64,000 nucleotides of DNA, from the NCBI GenBank assembly GCA_040768665.1, contig JAXGMN010000052.1:23759-87758 (forward strand). The letters are read 5' to 3'. This document shows, piece after piece, positions 16,191 through 25,002 of the stretch (positions are counted from its first letter, which is position 1; each line of letters starts with the position of its first letter). The DNA comes from JABWBD01 sp040768665. GTDB lineage: Bacteria > Planctomycetota > Planctomycetia > Pirellulales > Thermoguttaceae. The notes under the pieces were generated by a model, which was given only the letters and a program-made list of their open reading frames with translations, had not been told where the DNA came from and did no database searches. Both the position numbers and the translations under genes were made by a program.

Positions 16191-16802
16191 TCACTTCATG
16201 CGACGCGGAACGTCCTCGCCGCTCGCGGCCTCCTTCGCATGGAGATAATCGGCAATCGGCCGCCCGATTTCGCGGAGTTGCTCATGCGTGATCTCGATGT
16301 CGCGGGCCATGGCCTTCTCTTCCGCGGAAAGTTCCACGTCCCCGCTCTCCGACATGAGCACGATTCGTTGCCGAATCTCCGGCAATCGGCGCTCGACCCT
16401 CGCAGGCGCACCGAACCCGTACGCTACGTGCCCCGCCCCGCAGATCACCACGGCCGTCCGTCCTTGCCCCGCCGGCGACTTCAAGTAGTCGGCCAAGGCA
16501 GCCGCCATGGCCTCGTCGCGCGCAATCTGTGCCTCGACCATCGACCGGAGCATCCCCTCGTTCACCGACGCGTGGACCATCATCTGCATCCGCAACGTCT
16601 TCGCGTATTCCGGATCCTCGAGATCCACGTCTGCCGGTAGCTCGCGTCGCATCTCGGCCGGCAGCTTCGCGATCCCACCGCTCCGGAACACCTGCCGGAT
16701 CGTCTCCGCACGCGCGTTCAGCGCGATGACCGGAATGTCCCAGCGGCGGGCGGTCTCCAGGATTGGGCGGTACTCCGCGTAATTCCGCCACCGCCGCGTC
16801 AA
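16191..16802 (-). CDS. ChaN-family protein, C-terminal part (split gene)
   Basis: 203 residues beginning at a TTG that overlaps the stop of the upstream frame. It is the C-terminal two thirds of a ChaN/Tiki-superfamily protein: YRPILETARRWDIPVIALNA, then a helical region with RMQMMVHASVNEGM, and the conserved VVICGAGHVAYGFGAP that carries the second catalytic or haem-binding His. The N-terminal third is encoded by 16799-17164 in another frame. Adding one T to the TT in GGATTGACG restores one uninterrupted 320-residue protein. Either the gene is broken, the halves are coupled, or the base is a sequencing error. Confidence 0.75.
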   Translation of the reverse strand: MTRRWRNYAEYRPILETARRWDIPVIALNARAETIRQVFRSGGIAKLPAEMRRELPADVDLEDPEYAKTLRMQMMVHASVNEGMLRSMVEAQIARDEAMAAALADYLKSPAGQGRTAVVICGAGHVAYGFGAPARVERRLPEIRQRIVLMSESGDVELSAEEKAMARDIEITHEQLREIGRPIADYLHAKEAASGEDVPRRMK

Positions 16803-17164
16803 TCCGTCGCCTTCGCCAACTGCTCAAAGTCGATCTCCCTCCGGTTGAACCGGTCCAGCTCCGGCTGCCGGTTCGCTTCCATCTGCTCGAGTCCGACCAC
16901 GAGCGGGACGCCCCGATCGGCGAGGTCCCCAAGGATTTTTGCCTGGATCTGGTGGTGACGCTCGAGCGTGTGACGTTCGCCCAGGTAGACAACCCGCACA
17001 TCGGCCAGGTCTTGCAGCATCTCCGCGTAGCCGATCGGCTCGCCTCGATAAAGATCGATCCACATCGAACAGCGGCCGTCGCTCTCGGCAAACGCCGGCG
17101 CCGACGTGCCGACCAGCAAAAAGAAAGCCATCAGCATCAGAACCGTTCCCACTCGTCGCAGCAT
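16799..17164 (-). CDS. ChaN-family protein, N-terminal part (split gene)
   Basis: 121 residues: a signal peptide (VLMLMAFFLLVGTSAPAFA) and the first ChaN/Tiki motifs, VVYLGERHTLERHHQIQAKI and VVGLEQMEANRQPELDRF, with the Glu and His residues that form the active or haem-binding pocket. The frame ends at TGA at 16799, exactly where the second frame continues the family sequence. It starts two bases after the stop of the PDZ gene, so both are probably on one mRNA. In many bacteria ChaN domains are themselves fused to PDZ domains, which fits this arrangement. ChaN proteins have been linked to haem or iron uptake, but a protease-like activity is also proposed for the superfamily. Confidence 0.75.
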   Translation of the reverse strand: MLRRVGTVLMLMAFFLLVGTSAPAFAESDGRCSMWIDLYRGEPIGYAEMLQDLADVRVVYLGERHTLERHHQIQAKILGDLADRGVPLVVGLEQMEANRQPELDRFNRREIDFEQLAKATD

Positions 17165-17166
17165 TC

Positions 17167-17913
17167 TTACCGACGATCCTGCCGCTCAGCCTTTTTCTTC
17201 AACTCATCCACCTCTTCCCTAAGCTGGTTGAGCTCTTCCCGAAGATCGTCCAGAAGTCGCTCGACCCGCTGATGCCGCTCGGCGAAGTTCCACTGGTGCT
17301 CGAACATTCTCGGCAAGTCCTTCAGATCCTCGATCCCACCGAATCCCTCGAAAGGCGGTCTGCCCATGTTCCAGCGCCCTCCGCGGCCTTCCTGGCCGGC
17401 AAGCGTGGCGGTAAACGTTCTCTCGCGCTCGTCCCGCAGAACCGTGATCTTCACTTTCGCGCCGGGCCTCTTGCTCTGGACCGCCTGGCCCGCATCCTCG
17501 GGCGACTCGATCGGTTGGCCGGCAATCTCTTTAATCACATCGCCGTCCTCGAGCCCGGCCTTCTCAGCCGGACTGCCCGGAAACACTCGCTCGATTCTTA
17601 CACCTTCGTCGTCGCTCCCCAACAGAACCCCCAGCCAGGCTGGTTGCTGAGCTGTCTCTCTATCAGCTCTTTCGGGAGATTCCCTTCTCTCCTCTCTTTG
17701 CTTTCCGCGAGCCATGCCTTCCTTGTCTTTCTGCGTGTCGCGTTGGTTCTCCGCAATCGCCTTTTGCCCGGTCTTCTTATCCTGTTTTTGCTGCTTCTCG
17801 GCTTTCCCCTGCTCATTGGCGGCGTAGATGCTTGCCTGGCCCATCGTCAGGCAAAGCCCCAGGGCAGCCATGGCGACCGCGAGATAGGTATGGTCCGTGA
17901 TTTGTCTCAACAT
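17167..17913 (-). CDS. Secreted PDZ-domain protein with coiled coil
   Basis: 248 residues from the ATG at 17913, chosen because AAAAGGAGGT lies nine bases upstream and a signal peptide starts there; the frame is open for 37 more codons. Order: signal peptide (about 1-30), a Lys/Gln/Glu-rich low-complexity region (35-90), one PDZ domain (about 95-170: AWLGVLLGSDDEGVRIERVF, GSPAEKAGLEDGDVIKEI, PGAKVKITVLRDER), a Gly/Arg linker, and a C-terminal coiled coil (205-245: RLLDDLREELNQLREEVDEL). It would be an export-side scaffold or adaptor. The next gene, ChaN, starts two bases after its stop. Confidence 0.8.
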   Translation of the reverse strand: MLRQITDHTYLAVAMAALGLCLTMGQASIYAANEQGKAEKQQKQDKKTGQKAIAENQRDTQKDKEGMARGKQREERRESPERADRETAQQPAWLGVLLGSDDEGVRIERVFPGSPAEKAGLEDGDVIKEIAGQPIESPEDAGQAVQSKRPGAKVKITVLRDERERTFTATLAGQEGRGGRWNMGRPPFEGFGGIEDLKDLPRMFEHQWNFAERHQRVERLLDDLREELNQLREEVDELKKKAERQDRR

Positions 17914-18119
17914 CTTCAGCACCTCCTTTTGTCCTTGCCCTCCCGGGATGCCCCCGGTCGGAACAGTTTCCAGGGAGTATCGTCCACACTTGTCTAGCAT
18001 AAGAGATGGAGTGATGATAGCCAATCAGGCCATGCCGCGCCGCTTTGTGCGTGCTTCTCCTACCGGTGGTAGGGAAATCGCTGAGGCGGTATGATGCAGC
18101 CGGGCCGCTTCTGTCTAGA

Positions 18120-18160
18120 ATGGTTTAGCCGCAGTCTGCAGGCGGGCCGCGCGCTGCCAA
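18120..18160. repeat. Half of a GTTTAGCCGCAGT repeat
   Basis: GGTTTAGCCGCAGTCTGCAG followed by GCGGGCCGCGCGC resembles the left arm of the large palindrome at 24912-25002. Confidence 0.5.
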
Positions 18161-18232
18161 CCCTTCGACGTTCCATTCCCTACCACCCTGCGCCAAACAA
18201 CCTACCCATCAAACCTCGAAAAGGAGCAGCCA

Positions 18233-18955
18233 ATGGCAATCAACATTCGACTGGCGATCCTCGCAGCGGTCATCCTGGGAGCAACTCCCTTCGTTTCGGC
18301 ACAACAGACCGACGCCCTCCTCGCCCCGTCCGTCACCGTCGTCGGCTCTGCCGAGGTCCGCGGCGAACCGGACATGGCCGAGATCAGCATCGGCGTAGTG
18401 ACCGAAGCGGAGTCGGCGGCCGAAGCCGTCAAGCAGAACAACCAGGCCATGGAGCAGCTCTTTGACGCACTCGACCGGCACGACATCGCCAAGAAGGACA
18501 TCCAGACCGGCAGCTTCAACATCAGCCCGCAGCGGCAGAACGAGCCCGAGCGCCGCCAGATTACCGGATACCTGGTTACCAACCAGGTCCGCATCCGCAT
18601 CCGGCAAATCTCGGCCCTCGGCGACATCCTTGACGCCGTCGTCCAACAGGGCGCGAACCAGATCCATGGGGTCAACTTTTCCATCCAGGACCCCACGAAG
18701 CTTCTCGACGAAGCCTGCCGCAAAGCAATGGCCGACGCCCGCAGAAAGGCCACCCTGTACGCCTCCGAGGCAGACGCGAAGCTCGGCAAGGTCCTCCTGA
18801 TCGAAGCCGGAGACCGTGCTCCGAGGCCGGTCATGCGGCGAGGCGTCCAAATGTTCGGCGAGGCCGCAGTCCCGATCTCACCCGGGGAGCAAACTCTCTC
18901 CGCCCGGGTCACCGTCACCTACGCCCTTGCCGGCCAAACCCAAGCAGATCGCTGA
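18233..18955 (+). CDS. SIMPL domain (DUF541) secreted protein
   Basis: 240 residues with an AAAAGGAG site. A signal peptide ends near residue 23 (VILGATPFVSA). The rest is one SIMPL domain: VTVVGSAEVRGEPDMAEIS, EAESAAEAVKQNNQAMEQLFD, KKDIQTGSFNISPQ, GYLVTNQVRIRIR, GVNFSIQDPTKL, ARRKATLYASEADAKLGKVL and a final SARVTVTYAL strand. Family members (such as the BP26 antigen and YggE) form periplasmic or surface oligomers; their exact role is not known, though oxidative-stress effects are reported for YggE. The gene stands alone between the PDZ operon and the next plus-strand gene. Confidence 0.9.
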   Translation: MAINIRLAILAAVILGATPFVSAQQTDALLAPSVTVVGSAEVRGEPDMAEISIGVVTEAESAAEAVKQNNQAMEQLFDALDRHDIAKKDIQTGSFNISPQRQNEPERRQITGYLVTNQVRIRIRQISALGDILDAVVQQGANQIHGVNFSIQDPTKLLDEACRKAMADARRKATLYASEADAKLGKVLLIEAGDRAPRPVMRRGVQMFGEAAVPISPGEQTLSARVTVTYALAGQTQADR

Positions 18956-19136
18956 CAACGACCCCCTCGCCTTGCCTCCTGGTCCTCTCCCCGGCTTTCC
19001 TTGCCTTCTGCGGACCGGCCGACCGGCTCTCGATACCGCGTCAGACCTTCCCTCATGACGCCTGATCTGGTACCCTGGATGGTCTCTCGGTGCCTCGCGC
19101 GTATTCATCCGTCGGTCAGAAGATGTAAGTATCCGT

Positions 19137-20972
19137 ATGAGAACCGGACACCGTCGCACGGTCGCTCATGTCGTCGTCGGCATCCTCTGGATCGCGACCT
19201 CCTGGAAACCGGCTTCGGCCGACGAAACTCCAAAATACCTCGGCCCCTGCGACCTTGCCGCCGCCCGCGACGGCAACCTCCTTTACGCAGCACTTGCCGA
19301 TGCCCGCGAAGTGGCGTGGATCGAGCTTTCCAGCGGCAAGATCCTCCGCCGAATCGACGTCCCAAGCGAGCCGACCGGCCTGGCTCTTACCCCCGATGGA
19401 AAACAACTGATCGTTGCCTGCGCAGCGCCGAAGAGCACGCTCGTGGTGCTCGATGCCGCCTCGGGCGGGCCGATCCGTTCCATCGCAGTCGGCCACACCG
19501 CCATGAGCCCCGTGATTAGCGCCGATGGCAACCGAGTCTACGTCTGCAACCGTTTCGATAACGACGTATCGGTGATCGACCTGACCCAAGGCAAGGAGCT
19601 GACAAGGATCCCCGCCGTCCGCGAACCGGTCGCCGCCGCTCTCACTCCCGACGGCCGGACGCTCGTGGTCGCCAACCACCTGCCGAACACGCCGACCGAC
19701 AAGACGTTCCGCGGCGACGTCTCGCCCGTCGTCACGCTCATCGATACGCAAACCCACCAGACCGGCGCGATCGAACTCGTCCACGGCGCCACCGGGCTCC
19801 GCGGAGTATGCGTGCTCCCGGATGGCAAGCATGTCCTGGTGACCCACCTTCTTTCGAATTTCGAGATGATCCCCTTCCGCGTCGACATGGGCTGGATCAA
19901 CGTCAACGTGGTCAGTGTCATCGACCTCAAGCAGCGGGAAGTTCTCCACACCGTCGGGATCGACGAACAACATATCGGGGCCGGAAATCCCTGGGACGTG
20001 GCGTGCTCGGCAGACGGGGAGCAGATCGGCGTCAGTGCCGCCGGCACCCACGAAGTCTGCGTCATCGACCGGTCGCAATTGCTCGATGAATCGGCCCGAA
20101 ACATGCAGCCGATGATGGGCGTCTGGCCGATCTATCTCAGCCTGGGAGCCAGTTCCTGGCGACGGGTCAGTCTCTCCGGCAAAGGCCCTCGCGCGATCGC
20201 CGTCGCCGGCTCGACGGCTTACGTGGCCCAGTACTTCAGCGACTCGGTGGAAGTGGTCGATCTGAAAAGCCAGAGCGACGCCTCCATCGGCACCATTCCC
20301 CTGGGGCCTCCGCCGCAACTGGCCGAACTCCGGCGGGGAGAGTTGCTCTTTCACGACGCCACCATCTGCTACCAGAACTGGCAAAGCTGTGCAAGCTGCC
20401 ATCCCGACGGCCGCATGGACGCCCTGAACTGGGACCTCATGAACGACGGCACCGAAAACTCAAAAAACACCAAGAGCATGCTGTTCGCCCACGACACGCC
20501 GCCTTCCATGGCGGAAGGCGTCCGCATGTCCGCTGAGCATGCGGTGCGGTCGGGCATTGCCCACATCCTCTTTGCGACGCGCCCGGAAGAAGAAGCCGCA
20601 GCCATCGATACCTACCTCAAATCGCTCCGGCCGGTGCCGAGCCCGCACCTGGTCGACGGCCGGTTAAGTGCAGCCGCCCAGCGCGGGCAGAAGCTGTTCG
20701 AAAGCGACCGCGTTGGATGTGCCATGTGCCACCCGGAGCCGCTGTATACCGACGGCCTGGCCCACAACGTCGGCACCCGCAGCCCTAAGGAGCAGACCGA
20801 GCGGTTCGATACCCCGACGCTCATCGAAATCTGGCGGACTGCCCCGTTCCTGCATGACGGCCGCTACACGACAATCGAGCAGTTGCTCACCGAAGGAGGC
20901 CACGGCCTCGGCAAAACGAAATTGACCGAGCAGGAACTCGCGGACTTGATCGCCTTCGTCCTTTCTCTTTAG
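19137..20972 (+). CDS. YncE-like beta-propeller fused to dihaem cytochrome/peroxidase domain
   Basis: 611 residues with a signal peptide (about 1-28). Residues 30-400 form a seven-bladed YVTN/YncE-like propeller (repeats such as PTGLALTPDGKQLIVACAAP, NRVYVCNRFDNDVSVIDL and PVAAALTPDGRTLVVANHLP). Residues about 400-611 carry two c-type haem sites, CASCH near 418 and CAMCH near 528, and the DTPTLIEIWRTAPFLHDGRY pattern of MauG/cytochrome-c-peroxidase proteins. Such proteins act in the periplasm; the propeller may bind a substrate or partner. The redox partner is unknown. No clear Shine-Dalgarno precedes the ATG. Confidence 0.85.
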   Translation: MRTGHRRTVAHVVVGILWIATSWKPASADETPKYLGPCDLAAARDGNLLYAALADAREVAWIELSSGKILRRIDVPSEPTGLALTPDGKQLIVACAAPKSTLVVLDAASGGPIRSIAVGHTAMSPVISADGNRVYVCNRFDNDVSVIDLTQGKELTRIPAVREPVAAALTPDGRTLVVANHLPNTPTDKTFRGDVSPVVTLIDTQTHQTGAIELVHGATGLRGVCVLPDGKHVLVTHLLSNFEMIPFRVDMGWINVNVVSVIDLKQREVLHTVGIDEQHIGAGNPWDVACSADGEQIGVSAAGTHEVCVIDRSQLLDESARNMQPMMGVWPIYLSLGASSWRRVSLSGKGPRAIAVAGSTAYVAQYFSDSVEVVDLKSQSDASIGTIPLGPPPQLAELRRGELLFHDATICYQNWQSCASCHPDGRMDALNWDLMNDGTENSKNTKSMLFAHDTPPSMAEGVRMSAEHAVRSGIAHILFATRPEEEAAAIDTYLKSLRPVPSPHLVDGRLSAAAQRGQKLFESDRVGCAMCHPEPLYTDGLAHNVGTRSPKEQTERFDTPTLIEIWRTAPFLHDGRYTTIEQLLTEGGHGLGKTKLTEQELADLIAFVLSL

Positions 20973-21018
20973 CAGCCGGTAACCTTCCTTCACTTTCGAC
21001 AGCATAAACCCTCCCGCG

Positions 21019-22191
21019 TTACACCGCCTGTTCCAAGGGCTTCCGCTGGACCGTGTCGCGAACCCGGTCCTGATGGATGTCCGCCAGGGCCGCCCCCGGG
21101 ATCAGACCGTGGTCGGCCGCATGCTGGGCCGCCTGGAGCGTATCGGTCACCAGCAGCATGTCCACGCCCCCCTCCTTCAACTCGGACGTGATCCGGCGGA
21201 TCCGCGGGTAACGACTCTCGCGCCCGATGTCGCGAATGTAGATCGCTCGGATCCGGCCGGGAAAGTCCATCACGGCCTGCTGGTAGAGCACCGGATCATC
21301 CTGGCCGCTGTCGCCGATCAGGACGAAAGGCATCTCGGGATAGGTCTTGAGAATCTGGGAGATCTTCCTCAACTTATGCCAATGGCCCGAGTTGATCAGC
21401 TTGTTGTTCGCCAGACCGAGACTCTGCAGCAGTATCGGGCCCAGCGGGATCTCGTTCAAATCGAGGAAGTCCTCCATCAGGTCGTAGAGATTCCACGCGC
21501 TGCTTGACACGTAGAAGAGCGGGTTCTGCATCTCGCCGGTTGGGCCTCCCTGCAGGGCCTGGTAGAACGCCGCCACGCCCGGCAGCGGCAACCGCGTCCG
21601 CGCGTTATTCAGCATCGTGATCCGGATCGTCTTGATCAGATCCGTGGCGTAGGTCTCGAGGATCGTGTCGTCGACGTCGCTGATCACGCCAAACGCGCTC
21701 GTCGACGGCGGAACCATCACGTGCCCCACCACGGTCGGCTTCGACTGAGTCCGTGCGATTCGGCGGTCGAGTTCGGCTTCCAACTGTACGTCGTGCCACA
21801 GCCGATCACTGTCGAGAGGCCCGTCCGGCTGCCACTGGAATTCAAAATAGCCTTCCCAGTCGGTCTGTGTGGTCAGGACCAGGCTGCCGTGGCGTGCCCG
21901 GACCGTCACGTAAGGAACCTCGTCGGTCACGAAGCGGCGATACATCGCCTGAAAATTGCTCCACGCGGTCGCCTTTTCCTTGGGCCCACCCACGTGTTTG
22001 TCTTCCAGCACACGCCCGCGGAGAAAGAACTGCTCCCGCGTCCCATATCCCCGGTAGGGCAAAATGTGGATCGGGCCGACCCGTCGCAGTGCCTGCTTGA
22101 TCGATCGCTTGAGAGTCCCTACGCTGATCTCGATGCCATGTGCAGCATGCCGGGCAAGATTACTCGTTATCCTCCGCCAGTGGAAAGCCAC
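21019..22191 (-). CDS. App1-family phosphatidate phosphatase-like protein (DUF2183)
   Basis: 390 residues from a GTG; the exact start is uncertain because the first clear homology begins near residue 35 (RVGPIHILPYRGYG). The C-terminal half is the App1/DUF2183 phosphatase domain with the haloacid-dehalogenase nucleophile motif GVISDVDDTILET near residue 170, the thiolesterase-like LFYVSSSAWNLYD, and motif IV VLIGDSGQDDP. In yeast App1 this fold dephosphorylates phosphatidic acid to diacylglycerol. The N-terminal half has the beta-rich DUF2183 partner region (VTVRARHGSLVLTTQTDWEG). There is no membrane segment, so it is probably cytosolic. It converges on the cytochrome gene. Confidence 0.85.
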   Translation of the reverse strand: MAFHWRRITSNLARHAAHGIEISVGTLKRSIKQALRRVGPIHILPYRGYGTREQFFLRGRVLEDKHVGGPKEKATAWSNFQAMYRRFVTDEVPYVTVRARHGSLVLTTQTDWEGYFEFQWQPDGPLDSDRLWHDVQLEAELDRRIARTQSKPTVVGHVMVPPSTSAFGVISDVDDTILETYATDLIKTIRITMLNNARTRLPLPGVAAFYQALQGGPTGEMQNPLFYVSSSAWNLYDLMEDFLDLNEIPLGPILLQSLGLANNKLINSGHWHKLRKISQILKTYPEMPFVLIGDSGQDDPVLYQQAVMDFPGRIRAIYIRDIGRESRYPRIRRITSELKEGGVDMLLVTDTLQAAQHAADHGLIPGAALADIHQDRVRDTVQRKPLEQAV

Positions 22192-22340
22192 ACAATCACC
22201 CCCTCCGAATTCCTCACAAAGAACTCCGTCCCAGCGAATGCAACTGCCGTGCCGCCTCGGCGTGCCCTCCAGTACGCGACCGTGCGGTATTCGCTTTGCT
22301 CGACGAATTAGGGGGACGTAAGAAAGTCATACACTTGGAC

Positions 22341-22393
22341 GTAGGGTGGATTTCAATCCACCTGGAAAACAAGGGTGGATTGAACCATCCTAC
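22341..22393. repeat. GTAGGGTGGATTTCAATCCACC inverted repeats
   Basis: GTAGGGTGGATT and AATCCACC form a tight hairpin, and a second pair (GGTGGATTGAACCATCCTAC) inverts the first motif. The rest of 22192-22663 shows no gene I can defend. Confidence 0.65.
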
Positions 22394-22476
22394 GACGATT
22401 GCCCATCTGATTCTCTTGCGGCTCCTTACCGGCCCTGTTGCGGTAGCGAGTCCGTCCAAGCGCCAACCGGCCAGAC

Positions 22477-22507
22477 TGTCGCAGGTCGCGTCAATCCGTC
22501 GTGGAGA
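22477..22507. repeat. Direct repeat shared with the DUF456 gene leader
   Basis: ACTGTCGCAGGTCGCGTCAA and the next bases recur at 23015-23046 just before the DUF456 start. Here the repeat is followed by GGAGAGG and an ATG (22514) whose frame is opposed by a better-supported small gene. Confidence 0.55.
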
Positions 22508-22663
22508 GGTCCGATGAGTGCCGAACAATTTGCCGCGGAGAGTGCGGAGGACGATGCGAGCTACCAACCGCTATTGCCACTCATAGGGATTCCAGGCATC
22601 AACCGCTCGGCATGGATGAAGTGGCTCTCACGCCCGGACAGCATTGGCCAAGACGTGGTACGC

Positions 22664-22894
22664 TCAGATGGTAGTGTTCGCGGGAGCGCCAACAATCTGG
22701 TTGACGCTTTCATGGTCGAACCAAATGGGGACGCCGCCAGGCGCGATGAACACGGCCACGCCGTCTCGAACCACCAAGGCACGAGGATGATCGACCTCGA
22801 ACCGCTGCCCCCCGTGCAATTCGACCGTGAACACCTGAAATGGCTGCCGCTGGACTAGTCCTTCCAAAACTTGTTCGAAGTTCTCCCGCATCAT
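22664..22894 (-). CDS. Small conserved-looking planctomycete protein, 76 aa
   Basis: 76 residues (or 75 from the second Met). It is soluble and beta-rich: FEQVLEGLVQRQPFQVFTVE, LHGGQRFEVDHPRALVVRDG, then VAVFIAPGGVPIWFDHESVN. This pattern (a short helix, then Q-PF-V-hydrophobic-x-L-x-G-G-x-R-F-E-V-DHP-A) occurs in many small planctomycete proteins of unknown function, often scattered as single genes. I cannot assign an activity. The opposite strand also has an open frame but with less protein-like composition. Confidence 0.55.
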   Translation of the reverse strand: MMRENFEQVLEGLVQRQPFQVFTVELHGGQRFEVDHPRALVVRDGVAVFIAPGGVPIWFDHESVNQIVGAPANTTI

Positions 22895-23053
22895 TTTCAG
22901 ACTCCACTCATCCCAACGACGCGAACTCGAGGCAATAGCCCCAGCTTACCCCCTTTATTGTATCAGTTTACCGAGTAGCTACAAGAGGGGATTGTGGAAG
23001 GAGAAGTGCGGGCACTGTCGCAGGTCGCGTCAACCTGTCGTAGAAAGGGCGAT

Positions 23054-23587
23054 ATGAGTGTACTCTATGCCGTTTTGCTCATCCTCTTGTTGTTTTCCGG
23101 CCTTCTCATGACCATATTCGGCCTGCCGGGAAACTGGTTCATGGTCGCCGCAGCCGCTCTTTACGCTTGGTTCATCCCCCTTGAACCTCCGGCGGATTTC
23201 GGCTGGCGGGTGGTCATAGGACTTCTGGTGCTGGCGGCCATCGGCGAGCTGATCGAGTTCCTGGCCGGGGCTCTGGGGGTGGCCAAAGGCGGCGGCAGCC
23301 GGCGCGGTGCGCTCATGGCCCTGCTGGGCTCGATCGTGGGCGCCGTGCTCGGCGCCGGCATTGGCATCCCGATCCCGGTCATCGGCCCGATCGTCGCGGC
23401 AGTCCTCTTCGCCGCCATCGGAGCGATGGTCGGCGCCATGCTCGGCGAACACTCGACCGGCCGCCCGCTCGAAGAAACCTGGCAAGTTGGAAGGGCCGCC
23501 TTCTGGGGCCGGTTTTTCGGCACCTTGGCAAAAACGAGCGTCGGTGCTGTTATGATCGGCGTCGCTGTCGTCGCCGTGCTCGTCTGA
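23054..23587 (+). CDS. DUF456 family membrane protein
   Basis: 177 residues from the ATG at 23054 (AAAGGGCG upstream); the open frame reaches back to 22994 through a direct repeat. DUF456 proteins are Gly-rich inner-membrane proteins. Here four to five hydrophobic segments are seen: LLILLLFSGLLMTIFGLPGN, WFMVAAAALYAWF, VVIGLLVLAAIGELIEFLAG, and the Gly-rich ALMALLGSIVGAVLGAGIG followed by VIGPIVAAVLFAAIGAMVG. A last hydrophobic segment ends the protein. No biochemical function is known. It converges on glgC, nine bases away. Confidence 0.85.
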   Translation: MSVLYAVLLILLLFSGLLMTIFGLPGNWFMVAAAALYAWFIPLEPPADFGWRVVIGLLVLAAIGELIEFLAGALGVAKGGGSRRGALMALLGSIVGAVLGAGIGIPIPVIGPIVAAVLFAAIGAMVGAMLGEHSTGRPLEETWQVGRAAFWGRFFGTLAKTSVGAVMIGVAVVAVLV

Positions 23588-23595
23588 GGCGGAGC

Positions 23596-24882
23596 TTACA
23601 GCGCCCATCCGTCCGGGATCGTAGCCGCCTTCGGCACGACGACGATGCCATCGCAAATCATCGCGTGTTCGGTTTCGTCGGTCGTTTCCAGGCCCTCCGG
23701 ATTGACGATCTGCACATTGCGGCCGATCGCGCAGTTCTTGTCGATGATCGCCCGCTGGATGCGCGCGCCCGGACCGATTCCCAGAGCCGGCAGGCCGTTG
23801 CGCCGCCCCGGTCCGTGCCGGGCGTCGTCGTCATAGAAATCGTTGCCCATCACCACCGAATCGCGAATGACGACATCCGGCCCGATCACGCATCGCAGGC
23901 CGATGATGCTGTTCTCAATCACCGTCCCCTCGCCGATGACGCACCCGTCGGCCACAAGGCTTCCCCGCACCGTCACGCCGTCCAGCCGCGACGGCGGCAA
24001 GAAGCGGGCCCGCGAATACACCGGAGCGTCCGCAGCGAGCAGCGGAAACGGGGGCGACTTGCCGGCCAGGCTCAAGTTCGCCTCGTAAAAAGCCTTGATC
24101 GTCCCGATGTCTTCCCAGTAGCCGTCGAACAGATGCATCTCGACGCGCCGGCTGCGGATCGACGCCGGAAACACCTCCTTCCCAAAGTCCTGATAATCGG
24201 TCTTCTCCAGCACGTCGATCAGCGTCTTCCGGTTGAACAGGTAGATGCCCATGTTCGCCAGGCAGTCGCGTCCGCGGCTTGCGACGCCCCGCGAATCGAT
24301 CCACTCCGGATCGGTCCGCACCAGGTCAACTTCCTCTTCCGTCTGCGGCTTCTCCAGAAAACCCTCGACCCGCCCATCGCGATCGACCCGCATGATCCCC
24401 AGCCCGGCGGCATCGCGGCTGTATACCGGCACCGCCGCGATCGTCACATCCGCGCCCGAATGCCGATGGGCCTCGACCATTCCCTGATAATTCATCCGGT
24501 AGAGTTGGTCGCCGGAGAGAATGAGCACCTCCGTCACGTCGCGCTGCTGAATGTACCGGAGGTTCTGGCGGACTGCGTCGGCGGTGCCCTGGTACCAGTG
24601 GCCGTTGCCGAGCGTCTGCTGGGCGGCGAGGATCTCCACGAAACCCCGCCCGAAAACGTCGAAGTTGTACGTGCTGCGGATGTGGTGGTGCAGGCTGACG
24701 GAGTTGAACTGCGTGACGACGTAGATGTGGTTCAATCCGCTGTGGATGCAATTCGACAGGGGAATGTCGATCAGCCGGTACTTCCCTCCCACCGGCACCG
24801 CCGGTTTCGACCGATACTTCGTCAGCGGATACAGCCGCGTTCCTCGCCCGCCGCCCAGCACCAGGGTAAGCACGTCTTTCAT
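23596..24882 (-). CDS. glgC: Glucose-1-phosphate adenylyltransferase
   Basis: 428 residues with GGGGGACC before the ATG. It makes ADP-glucose from glucose-1-phosphate and ATP, the committing step of glycogen synthesis. All hallmarks are present: LVLGGGRGTRLYPLTKYRSK at the N-terminus, PLSNCIHSGLNHIYVVTQF, GTADAVRQNL, ILSGDQLYRMNY, FLEKPQ, GIYLFNR, DGYWEDIGTIKAFYEANL, and a C-terminal left-handed beta-helix of hexapeptides (IGEGTVIENSIIGLRCVIGP). Length is typical. Bacterial enzymes are controlled allosterically by glycolytic intermediates. No glgA or glgB is adjacent in this window. Confidence 0.95.
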   Translation of the reverse strand: MKDVLTLVLGGGRGTRLYPLTKYRSKPAVPVGGKYRLIDIPLSNCIHSGLNHIYVVTQFNSVSLHHHIRSTYNFDVFGRGFVEILAAQQTLGNGHWYQGTADAVRQNLRYIQQRDVTEVLILSGDQLYRMNYQGMVEAHRHSGADVTIAAVPVYSRDAAGLGIMRVDRDGRVEGFLEKPQTEEEVDLVRTDPEWIDSRGVASRGRDCLANMGIYLFNRKTLIDVLEKTDYQDFGKEVFPASIRSRRVEMHLFDGYWEDIGTIKAFYEANLSLAGKSPPFPLLAADAPVYSRARFLPPSRLDGVTVRGSLVADGCVIGEGTVIENSIIGLRCVIGPDVVIRDSVVMGNDFYDDDARHGPGRRNGLPALGIGPGARIQRAIIDKNCAIGRNVQIVNPEGLETTDETEHAMICDGIVVVPKAATIPDGWAL

Positions 24883-24911
24883 GGTGGTCCCCCAGGGGTC
24901 TGCGAATTCAT

Positions 24912-25002
24912 CGTTTAGCCGCAGTGCCCAACGGGCCGCGCGCCGGGCAGAGCGCGGCTATCCGTCACCGGCGCGCGGCCCGTTGGGCACTGCGGTTAAA
25001 CG
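24912..25002. repeat. Large near-perfect palindrome
   Basis: Two 35-bp arms (24912-24946 and 24968-25002) containing CAGTGCCCAACGGGCCGCGC pair with one mismatch around a 21-base loop. It lies upstream of glgC. The rest of the 24883-25442 spacer contains no gene I can support. Confidence 0.85.

Noticed and set aside
22514..22858. Plus-strand frame starting with MSAEQFAAESAEDD, with a good ribosome site
   Set aside because: The start is attractive, but the second half is antisense to a more protein-like 76-residue gene. At most a truncated gene start remains.
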